DNA from: Malurus cyaneus samueli
Taxonomy: Eukaryota; Chordata; Aves; Passeriformes; Maluridae
NCBI GenBank assembly: GCA_009741485.1
Contig: VKON01002658.1
Location: 1,480,831-1,544,830 of the forward strand
DNA: 64,000 bases
Direction of reading: 5' to 3'
The notes under the pieces were generated by a model. That model was not told the DNA's origin and made no database searches. It worked only from the letters and a program-made list of their open reading frames with translations. The position numbers were made by a program, and so were the translations under genes. Shown here one piece after another: positions 12,138-22,689 of this stretch (its first letter is position 1; each line of letters starts with the position of its first letter).

Positions 12138-12552
12138 AGGCAGATATGGTTGTTTAATAGAACGGGGTAATTTGTACCTCCTTGCATAATTGTGTTTATA
12201 CAGCAGTTAACTGCCGTGTGATTTTATTTTTTTTTTATTTTTTTAAATATTTCGTTCTGTTCCAAAAAAAAAAGGGAAAAGGTAATAAATCACCAGAGTT
12301 TAGAATTCCCTGTCAAGGAGGAGGAACAGGGTAAAAATGGATTTTTCTAATCCATCACTTTCTTCGTGGAAACAGCTCTCCTTTCATCTGCTGCTTCCTC
12401 TGCCTTAGAATTGATGACCTGGGCATAAATAAAATATTGTTCCCATTTATTATCCAGGGAGCTGCCAGGAACGAAGGACAGGTGAATCCTCAGGGTTTGG
12501 GCTGCAGCTGCTGCAAATCCTGAACCTCTGGAGCTCTCAGCTGGGAAAGGAG
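12138..12552. other. Palindrome spacer, unique part 1
   Basis: About 415 bp after the gap with no mirror copy. It contains poly(T)/poly(A)-rich tracts (12226-12275) and no recognised gene. Confidence 0.6.
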
Positions 12553-13477
12553 GGAATTCCAGCAGGATTCCAAGAGAATTCCAGCAGAATTCCCAGCAGA
12601 ATTTCTGCAGAATTCCATGAGGATTCCAGCAGAATTCCAGCAGGATTCCAGCAGAATTCCAGCAGAATTCCAGAGGATTCCGGCAGGATTCCAGCAGGAT
12701 TTCTGCAGAATTCCAGAGGATTCCGGCAGGATTTCTGCAGAATTCCATGAGGATTCCAGCAGAATTCAGCAGGATTCCAGCAGAATTTCTGCAGAATTCC
12801 AGCAGGATTCCAGCAGGATTTCTGCAGAATTCCATGAGGATTCCAGCAGAATTCAGCAGGATTCCGGCAGGATTTCTGCAGAATTCCAGAGGATTCCAGC
12901 AAAATTCCAGCAGGATTCCAGCAGAATTTCTGCAGAATTCCAGCAGAATTCCACCAGGATTTCTGCAGGATTCCAGCAGAATTCCAGCAGGATTTCTGCA
13001 GAATTTCTGCAGCATTCCAACAGGATTCCAGCAGAATTTCTGCAGGATTCCAGCAGGATTTCAGCAAAATTCCAGCAGGATTCCAGCAGAATTCCAGAAT
13101 GATTTTTGCAGAATTCCAGCAGGATTCCAGCAGAATTTCTGCAGAATTCCAGCAGAATTCCAGGGGATTTCTGCAGAATTCCAGCAGGATTCCAGCAGAA
13201 TTTCTGCAGAATTCCAACAGGATTCCATCAGAATTCTAGCAGGATTCCAGCAGAATTTCTGCAGGATTCCAGCAGGATTTCAGCAAAATTCCAGCAGGAT
13301 TCCAGAAGGATTTCTGCAGAATTTCTCCAGAATTCCAGCAGAATTCTATCAGGATTCCAGCAGAATTCCGGCAGAATTTCTGCAGAACTCCAGCCGAATT
13401 CCAGTAGAATTTTTGCAGAATTCCAGCAGGATTCCAGCAGAATTTCTGCAGAATTCCAGCAGAATTCCAGCAGGATC
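12553..13477 (+). repeat. 11-bp minisatellite in the palindrome spacer
   Basis: About 84 copies of an 11-bp unit with three main variants: GAATTCCAGCA, GGATTCCAGCA and GAATTTCTGCA. Because 11 is not a multiple of 3 and the unit has no stop in any frame, the array is open in several frames on both strands, which explains long frames reading RIPAEFQQDSS-like repeats. Confidence 0.95.
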
Positions 13478-13984
13478 CAGGGCTTGCTGCTGAGTTGTGT
13501 GTTTTTAATCTGATTTATCCTCATGAGAGCAGCCCAAATCTCTGCTTTAATCTGTAATTCAATTGTGGGGTCAATTCAGGGTTGTTTTTTTTTCCCACCT
13601 GCTGCCCATGGGGACGGGACCCTGGTGATCATTTCTGTTTTGGGGCAGCAGGAATTGCTGTCAGAGGGTTCCCAATATCATTTCTGTTTTAGGAATTGCT
13701 GTCAGAGGGTTCCCATCTGCAGCACATCCCTGCAGAACCTCAGTAGTTTTTTCAGGGATGGGCAAGGATGGAACAGGAAACTCCACCAGAAGTTTCCTCT
13801 CTTCAAACACACAATGGAAGTCACAAGTGGCAGGATAAATAGGAAAAAAAAAGGTGGAAACTACCTGGAATTGGGAGATTTCCTGTGATCTCTGCCCGTT
13901 CAGTGGTTCCCATGGAAAAAAAGAGTTAAAATTGGATTAAACTCAATTAATTCTGATTAAAATCGGAATATCTCTAATAGAAAC
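13478..13984. other. Palindrome spacer, unique part 2
   Basis: About 500 bp between the 11-bp array and the 80-bp array, with no mirror copy in the window. It includes a small direct repeat: CAGAGGGTTCCCA near 13658 and again near 13693. No recognised gene. Confidence 0.6.
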
Positions 13985-15245
13985 ACCTCAATTCCAGCCT
14001 GGTTCTGTGGACACATCCATAGCAATAAAAACACATTTCAGCACCAAAACTCTCCCAAATATAAACATCTCAATTCCAGCCCAGCTCTGAGAACTCATCC
14101 ACAGCAATAAAACTCTTTCAAATATAAACATCTCAATTCCAGCCTGGTTCTGTGGACACATCCACAACAATAAAACACATTTCAGCACCAAAATAGTCAA
14201 ATATGAACATCTCAATTGCAATCTGGTTCTGTGGACATATCCACAGCAATAAAATACATTTCAGCACCAAAATAATCAAATATAAACACCTCAATTCCAG
14301 CCTGGTTCTGTGGGCACATCCACACCAATAAAACACATTTCAGTACCAAAACTCTTTCAAATATAAACATCACAGTTCCAGCCTGGTTCTGTGGACATAT
14401 CCACACCAGTAAAACAGATTTCAGTACCAAAACTCTCTCAAATATAAACATCTCAATTGCAGCCTGGTTCTGTGCACATATCCACACAAAAAAAAAAAAA
14501 AAAAACAGATTTCAGTACCAAAATAGTCAAATACAAACACCTCAATTCCAGCCCAGCTCTGAGGATCCATCCCCAGCAATAAAAACACATTTCAGCACCA
14601 AAACTCTATCAAATAGAAACATCTCAATTCCAGCCCAGTTTTGAAGATCCATCCACACCAATAAAATACATTTCAGCACCAAAATAGTCAAATAGAAACA
14701 TCTCAATTCCAGCTCAGCTCTGCAGACACATCCACAGCAATAGAACACATTTCAGCACCAAAATAATCAAATATGAACATCTCAATTGCAACCTGGTTCT
14801 GTGGACATATCCACAGCAATAAAACACATTTCAGCACCAAAACTCTCTCAAATATAAACATCTCAATTCTATTCTGGTTCTGTGGACACATCCACAGCAA
14901 TAGAACACATTTCAGCACCAAAATAATCAAATATAAACACCTCAATTGCAGGCTGGTTCTGTGGACACATCCACAACAATAAACCAGATTTCAGCACCAA
15001 AATAGTCAAATAGAAACATCTCAATTGCAGCCTGGCTCTGAGGATCCATCCCCAGTAATAAAACACATTTCAGCACCAAAATAGTGAAATATAAACATCT
15101 CAATTCCAGCCCAGTTTTGAGGATCCATCCCCAGCAATAAAACAAATTTCAGCACCAAAACTCTTTCAATAAAAACGTCTCAATCCAGCCCAGCTCTAAG
15201 GACCCAACCCAGCAATAAAAACACATTTCAGCACCAAAACTCCTT
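13985..15245 (+). repeat. 80-bp satellite array (right arm)
   Basis: About 16 units. Starts of CTCAATTCC/GCAGCC words are spaced 60-82 bp, mostly 80 (for example 13988, 14071, 14132, 14212, 14291). The unit includes GTGGACACATCCACAGCAAT and CACATTTCAGCACCAAAA. One unit is shortened by about 20 bp. Minus-strand open frames here are satellite-derived. Confidence 0.95.
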
Positions 15246-18200
15246 CTGACAGCAGCCAAACGTGCAGAATTTAGGAGATGGATTAAAAAAACACAGCATA
15301 ACTGGATGGAATTCCCATCCATGGGATGTTTGGTGGCTCAGTTTTGCTGAGCAGCATCTTCTGTTGCTATTATGGGCTGCATTAAGGCCCCTCGTTATTC
15401 TGCTGCTAATTAAATCACTTCTTGCATTGGCAGTTTCCATCTCCCAGCCCAGCTCTGTTTATCTCCCAAACCATGCAGCGCAATAATTACTGGGGAAATA
15501 AAGGGCTTTATTCTGCTTTTTGCAGGTTTTTGGATGCTTTGAGCCTTGCGGGGAGCACGGGGGAGAAAACCCACAGGAGCTGCAGATTCACCAGCAAAAA
15601 TCCCATTTTTCATCCCAGAAAGGGCTGAAAATCCCATTTTTCATCTCTGTCCATCCAGAAAGGGCTTGGTTGTTACCTTGGATGGCTTTTTTAGTATAAA
15701 ATAACAATTCTGTCCATATTTCCCTTTTCATGCCAAATGTGGGGTGAAGATCAGATCTAGACACATTTTGGGGTTTCTTTGGGTTTCAGTGTGGGGAAAT
15801 GTTGATTTCCCATTGGAATGGTGTCCCCTCCTCCCTGCTCCTCCTCCATGGGTTAAAAATGCTCCTCAGGGAATGCACTGATGTGAAATGATGGAAATCA
15901 CTGGAAAACCCCAAATCTCTTCATTCTACCCCAAAAAGGGTCAGTCCCCATCAGATACATAGGGTTTTATCTGCACCCCACAAAACACAGCTGGCCCTGC
16001 TGACAGAATCCCATTCCATCCCCAAGGCCTTTTTTTAGGTGTGGAATTCCTGCTCAGTATGCTCACAGGAGCTTTCACCACCACACACATCTCTAGCCCC
16101 AAAAAAACATTTAATTGCTTTTAAAAGTAAACACTCCATCTGCTTCTTTTCCCCGCAGTATTTCCATCCTATTCATTTAAAATCGACTTTAGAAGCACAA
16201 CAGCAGCAGCAGCAACCAGAGATTTGTGTATAAATCACAAGAGAAGCCCCAAAATATTGTGAAGTTTTGCAGAAGCAATAAATAAATGTATTTTTTTAAT
16301 TTGACAGCAGTAGTTTGCGCCCTTAGCGTTCACATTTTTTAAATTCACTTTAAGTCCGTGAGCTGGAAACTCATTTGAAAATAAATAAGAGCTTCAGGAA
16401 GAGGGGAATAGCACAGAGTTTGGTATAATAAGAGGAGAATTTAATATTGTGATTGGAGGGACAAGGGACAGAGCAGTTTGCAACAATTTTATGAATTTTT
16501 TTTTTTTTTTTTCAAGTTTGGCTCAGGTTTCGCTCATCTCGGTTTTAATCCGTGTTAGAAACCCAAACACTTGAAGAAAAGCCATTTCCTGGATTTCAGG
16601 GAGTTTGAATTTCCCCAAGTGCTGCTCTTCATTAATTCAGAGCCTCCGAGGAGATTTTCTCACTCCTTTCTGCAATTCCAATGTGGGATTTCCCCTTGAA
16701 AGGATCCCTTCCCCGTGTTGTGATTAAAAATGGATCCTGCTCTGTTTAAATCCATCCATGAAACTCTGCCCTGTTTTTTCCATCTTCCTGAGCAGAGGGA
16801 ATTCCTGAAGATTCCATAGAAATCCTGGATGTGCATTTGGTTTGTGATATTTCAGCATTTTTGGGGAATCTGCTGAGCAGTGAGGGTTTCATTTGGCTTC
16901 AGCTCCCAGAAATGTGAGAGGATGAAGAATCTCCTTTAAAACCCAACCAAATTTCCAAAATCTTTTTGGAAAATTTTACAAATGAGCCATTCTTTGGATT
17001 TTCCTGAGATTTTAAGATCGGAATGGAGTGAGGCACTGGAATATTGGGATTTTGGAGCACAGGGACTCTCACAGGCTGGAGTGGGACTGGGAATGCTCCA
17101 GATGCTGACAGCTCCTTCTTTTTGACTTTTCCCTGCTTTCCCTGGACAGAAAAGCCAGGATTTGGCTCAGAGGAAAACATTTCCAGGGTTGAAGGGTCTC
17201 CTGTGACAGCAGAGCAGGAATTGATGCTTTCCCAAAGTGGGAAATGTAACCAAAGTGGGATGAAACAGCAGCACGAGCATCTGCAGCCACTGATAATTTT
17301 CCACTGATAATTTGTCACTGATAATTTCCACTGATAATTTGTCACTGATAATTTGCCTTTGATAATTTGCCATTGATAATTTGATTTTTGTGAGCTTTTT
17401 CCAAGCAGAATTCCATTCCTGCAGCAGGAAAAGGATGGGGTGGGATAAGGATGGGACAGCCGCTGGTATTTTGTGACCACATTTGTGGTTTTGTCTGCAA
17501 TCCCTCCCCATTTATCTGTGAGGGAAAGTGCTGATGGGTTCCTGCCGGGACAAAAAGGATTTATCAGAGCCTGGCTTGGATCAGCACTGGCAGGCAGAAT
17601 TAAAAAATAAAAAAAAAAAAAAAAAATAAAAATCCCATCTGAATAAAAGCAGACAAAAAGCTTTCATCTGAGCACCTTCCTGCACAAACCTGAGCCACCA
17701 AATCCTGTGAGCTGCTGGGATGGGCCGTTGAGGTGGAATTCATTATTCCCTGGGATTTTTTGCACAGCAGCACAAACTGCAGGGGAATAAGCCATGCTGA
17801 ACTCATTGAATTATTTCAGAGATGAGCTCAGTCTGCTCATTCCATATGACTTTGGCTTTAAATAGCATTAAGGACCGGTTAAAACTCAATAAAGCTCAGG
17901 AGCGCTGCTGAGGGGGTGGGATGGTTGAACCATTCCCGTGGTGTGTGCAGCAAAATCAGGTTTGGGTTTGATCCGAGGCCTCCGCCCCTTCACATGGATT
18001 AATAATAACAGGGTGGATTATATACCCTGAGGAGTTCCTGTGTGGATTCAGGGGATGAGAATTGATCTTTTGCTCCCCTGGGATGCTGGAGAGGGTGTAT
18101 GGTTGGAATGGTGAGGGCAGAGCAGGAGTTTTTCTGGTTTATTTTGTGATTTCTGCTCATGCTCTGTGCTGTTACACAAGTGGTTCCCAAACACATCCCA

Positions 18201-20230
18201 AGGCTCATCCTTTTAATCAAATCAAACCAAAGAGGTTTAGAAGGTGCCCCGAAGGCAGAGTTTTTTAGGGGATGTTGGGAAGCAGCAGGCAGGAATTGGG
18301 ATTTCCTCATGAGCAGAGGAATCCTGGGTGGGGCACTCAGATTCATCCCAGAGCTGCATTGACAACCACGTTTTGTTTAAATCAAAATCTCCTCTTCCTG
18401 ATAAAGCTGTGTTGTGAGAACACTCATTTCTTGGATGTTTAGGGGGAGCTGATAAATCTCCCCAGTCAGTTTTGTAGTTACTCAAACCCCAAGCTGGCTG
18501 TCAGTCGCCAGATCTCCCTGGACGAGAGGAGAAGATTTCCCTCTGGAGAGCTGCTTGGGTGGTTTTTCAGTACCCAGGTTTGTGACACCCCTCCTCTCAC
18601 TGCAGCCCCCTCACCCAGCAGGGACTCCCAGAGAATTGTGTCCTTTCTGGAAAATCCCAAGTCCTGTGCTCTCTGGGCTCCTCCTGGCCCTCAGCTCCAT
18701 CTCATCCCTGCCCCGGAATTCCTCTGCAGCCTCCAGGGGCACTCGCTGTTCCTTTTCCTCCTGAGCTCTTTGGACCAAGTTTCGCTTCCCATTTCTGCTT
18801 TATGGGATTGGCTAAAGGCGCTTGCCAGCTGGAATGAGGGTGAGTGGGGCTTTTCTCTGCTGCACTCGTGGAGCCCTGCCTCCTGGCAGCTTGCTGCCCT
18901 CTTTTTCCAGATGATTCCAGCAGCTCTTTTTGTCCACAACCATTGTCAAACACAGCACCAAACGCTTGGGGTGTAAATCCTTCACCTGCCAGAGAGTGGC
19001 AGGGAATGGGATGGATGGGCTGTAGAGAAAAGGGAAAAGCCATTTCATTTCCTCAAAACCCAACCCACACCCCTCAAAGACATTGGGAATTTATAACAAC
19101 CATTTCCCAGCTCTGATTTGGGATCAGCTAGAGCAGCTTTCCAGAGCATCCTCAACGATGGGAATTTTGTGTTGTGAGATCCCTCAGGCTCGTGGCTTCC
19201 CACCTCTCAGCATTTTGCGTTCCTCTCTGACACCTTCCCAGGACATGGGAAAAGTTTCTGAGCTGGAAGGAGCTCAGTTGATCCCAAATCCAAAGTTGGT
19301 GCTGTTTCAGCTCACTCAGGAAGGAGGTTGGTCGCTGGCTTCCAAGTGGAAAACAACACCACCACAAAACCTTTCCATTTTCTCACCTTCCCAGCCAGGA
19401 CTGTTGTTGCAAGAGAAGGCCAAAATTCTGGTTTCTGTGGGAGGTGGTGTGAGAGCCCTTTGGAATTTGGTTCAAGGCGGAAATTCCAACCCAGAGAAAT
19501 GCAAGACACAGAAAAGTAGGTCTGGCTGCGGCTGCTCACTTCTGAAGAAAATCAACGTGTCTGAAATCTTTGCGTGGTCTCTAAGAAAGAAAAACAACAG
19601 AAACCAACAAAAAACAAACACGAAGCATCTGCTGTTATAAATTAACCTGGGTGGGGTTTTTTTTTGTTTTTGGAGGGCATATTGTCGTTTTTTCTGGAGT
19701 GCCAGAAAAGGAGGAATTTCAGGAAATGTTTCAGGTGGTTCAGCACCCAGATAAATAGCTGCCTAGTGCCACCTTTATAGAAATACAAGCCCAGCGTTAG
19801 TCAGAGGGCAAATGCACTGAGGAACTTGTGGTTACCAAGACTTCTCTCCCTTCTTTTTATGTTTGTATTTCTCTTTCCAAATTTGCGCTGGAGGTGCCTG
19901 TAAGACAGCACTGAAAGTTTCATGGTTGTTGAAAAATTTCTTGCTTGGGCAGGGCAGAATAAGGATTTTTTTTTTTTTGGTTTTTCTCAGTGCACCACCC
20001 TTAGGTACCTCCAGCAGTAGAGAAGGGAGCACCTCTGGAGGAGAGTGGAACAATGTCCCAGCAAAGTGAAGGGTTTGATTGGGCTTGCTGTTTATAAAAG
20101 ACAGCAGGGATTGGAAAATCCTTTATTCTGTTCCCACATATAAACTCGGCTCCAATGCGTTGTTGTCATTGCAAGCATGATCACTTGTGGTGTTTGTGAA
20201 AGGCATTATGGGAAGGATGGAGGTTTCTAT
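15246..20230. other. Non-coding body of the right arm
   Basis: Reverse complement of about 6.4-12.0 kb with one 513-bp copy missing. No gene recognised. Open frames are mirror images of those in the left arm, and indels break them differently, which argues against coding constraint. Confidence 0.7.
17288..17383 (-). repeat. 14-bp minisatellite (right arm)
   Basis: Seven copies of the reverse-complement unit (CACTGATAATTTGC-like), one of them a base short. It is the counterpart of 9312-9410, and the order of variants differs between the arms. Confidence 0.9.
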
Positions 20231-20269
20231 CCTGCTTTCATTTTGCTGCGTGGCACACAGGCGATTTGG

Positions 20270-20930
20270 TTCATCCTGAATCCTTTCCTCTGTGTTCCAT
20301 GCACCCTGCCACTGCTCTGCCTCAGCTCTCCCTTTCTGCCAGAAAATCATCAATTTGGGATCCCATTCCCCACTCGCACAGATCCCGGTTTGGGAAGAAA
20401 GAGGAGCAATACCCAAAGCCCCTGACAGCTTCCTCTGTGTTTCACCCCTGAAACCTTTTTCCCTCATGCCATATTCCCATGGTATCCTTCTCTCTGGCCT
20501 TGGACTTCCCTCCTTCTGCCCAGGAAACCAATCATTTGGGGTCCCTGGATGGTGCAAGTGATTTGGGATCAGACACTCCTGCCTCCAGAGAAGCAAACCC
20601 TCAAAGCCGACAAGCTTCTCGTTTTCAATTCCTGAGCCCTTTCCCCATGTTCCCATGCATCCCTGTCCTGCTCGCCTAGACTCTCCTTTCTGCACCCAGG
20701 AAAAATCATCATTTGGATCCCAGTTCCCCACCTCCCAGGATCCCAGGTTGGATTCATGTGCACTCCTGCCGCCGGAAGAGAGCAAAAACCCAAAGCTCTG
20801 ACAGCTTCCTACTGTGTTTTCATTCCCTGAGCCCTTTCCGTGTTTCCCATGTATCCGTCTAGCTCGCCTCAGACCTCCACTTTCTGCCCAGAATCATCAT
20901 TTGGGTCCCATCCCGCTGCCAGCACCCCCG
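20270..20930 (+). repeat. ~175-bp satellite array, plus orientation (right arm)
   Basis: Three to four noisy units (unit words near 20415, 20594 and 20785), the mirror of 5745-6400. It has many one-base deletions and duplications relative to the left arm. Confidence 0.85.
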
Positions 20931-21360
20931 GGATGGCTGCAGGGTGTTTGGAGCAGCCAGCTGGTTGGCGTCTGAGCTATCGCAGAGCTGCAGAGGGATA
21001 AAGGGAGCTTCTATCCAACAAATGAATCACACCAGGGAGCCGTGTGTAACCTATTTAATTCCAAAAAAGGCATTCCTGGGCCTGAGTCAGAGAGATCCCG
21101 ACAGCATCCCCTCTCAATCCACAGCGCTTTCCTCTGTGCCCGGTGGCAACAGATTCAGAGCTTTCAGTCCTGAGGAGTGGGTGATCTGCAGAGGAGCGAG
21201 GAATTCTGTGCCCAGGCAGGGATTTGGAGCTGGCAGAGACCTCCCAGGCACATGGCACTGCTGCCTCTTCCCCTGCCCTGGCCCCAGGCTGCTTTGCCCT
21301 CTGAGGTTCCTCTCAGATCCTTGCCACTTCGAGGATCTTCCCAAGGAAGTCTCAGGGGGT
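20930..21360. repeat. Core between head-to-head 175-bp arrays (right arm)
   Basis: Mirror of 5330-5745, recognisable by TCAATCCACAGCG and GCCAGCTGGTTGGC-like words. It is noisier than the left copy. Confidence 0.75.
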
Positions 21361-22320
21361 TGGGGTTTTCTCTTGCACGGCAGGAGTGCACTGATCCCAA
21401 ATATTGCGACCTGGAGTGGGGAAGGGACCCAAATGATATTCTGGGCAAGAAAGGAGTCTGATGGCAAGCAGGACAGGGATGCCATGAAATATGGACTGCG
21501 GGAGAGGATTTCAAGGGATGGAACACAAACCAAGCTCTCAAGGGCTTTGGGGTTGCTTTCTCTGCACGGGCAGAGTTGCACATGATCCCAAATTTTGGAG
21601 TCCTGGGATGGGGAATAGGATCCCAAATGATTGATTTCTGGCAGAAAGGAGAGTTCGAGGCAGAGCAGGACAGGATAGCCATGGAAATATGAACTAGGGA
21701 GAAGGGAAATTCAGGGATGGAAACCACCGAAACCTCTCAGGAGTTTGGGGTTTGCTTTCTCTGCTCTTGAAGGCAGAAGCACTGATCCACACCACCCGTC
21801 ACCATACCAGGGACCCCAATGATGATTCCTGGGCAGAAAGGAGTCCAGGGCCAGAGAGGAACAGGGATACCAATGGACATGGACTGGAAAGGTCAGCGGA
21901 TGGAACAAGGAGAAGCTGTCAGGTTTTGGTTGCTTCTGCAGGTGGCAGGAGGCACTGACCCAAACCTGGACGCTGGGAGTGGGAATGGGACCCCAAATGT
22001 GATTCTGGGCAGAAGAAAGTATGAGGCAGAGAGGACAGGATGCCATGGAACAACGAAGGAAGGGTTAGGGATGAAACACAGAGTGAAGCTGTCAGCTTGG
22101 TTTTGCTTTCTCTGCAAGGCAGGGAGTGTGCTGATCCAAATCCATCCTGCATATCCCAGGGACCTCCAAAAATGATTGATATCCTGGCAGAAAGGAGAGT
22201 CTGAGCAGAGGCGCATGGACAGGATTCCATGGAAAATGGGATGGGGAAAGGTTCAAGGTGAAACAACAGACGGAAGCTCTCAGGTTGGGTTTTTTTTCCC
22301 CCACGAACAGGGAGTGCACT
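21360..22320 (-). repeat. ~175-bp satellite array, minus orientation (right arm)
   Basis: Five to six noisy units (near 21362, 21550, 21747, 21920, 22098 and 22283), the mirror of 4425-5330. Confidence 0.85.
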
Positions 22321-22689
22321 GATGAAAGGGGACAGCCCAGCAGACTCCTCCCAGAGGATGTTTATATGGGATTGGGCGTGCGTTAACAACATATAATGAA
22401 CCGTGTAATCTTACCAGAGAGAAAACCATCGAAATGTTCTCTCCTTTTCCCCTCAAACCCTACGCACCTCACCCTTGAGGTTTTGGTCTGGAATCATCAG
22501 CTGAGGTTTCAAGAAAACCACGATACATCCAAGGTTCCCGGGGAGGTGCAAAGTGAAGATAAATGGTCCAGGAAAAAGCTGTTTTGACTGTCCGGTGATG
22601 CCATTCTCTGAGCTGTCCACACAAGCCCCGGCAAGGACAAGCCAGCTCTGCTCATGAGCCAAATTTTTAATTCAGAGCATTTAACGCAT

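Noticed and set aside
12347..13524. Long frames of 135-248 codons on both strands in the 11-bp array
   Set aside because: An 11-bp unit without stops is open in every frame it lacks a stop in. The peptides are pure unit translations with no domain, and both strands are equally open.
13988..15145. Series of minus-strand frames rich in C, L and F, resembling membrane peptides
   Set aside because: They repeat with the 80-bp satellite period, each broken at unit variants. No promoter, splice logic or homology.
4200..22570. Reading the inverted repeat as a terminal-inverted-repeat DNA transposon
   Set aside because: Arms of over 8 kb containing satellites, no transposase in the spacer and no target-site duplication make a transposon unlikely.
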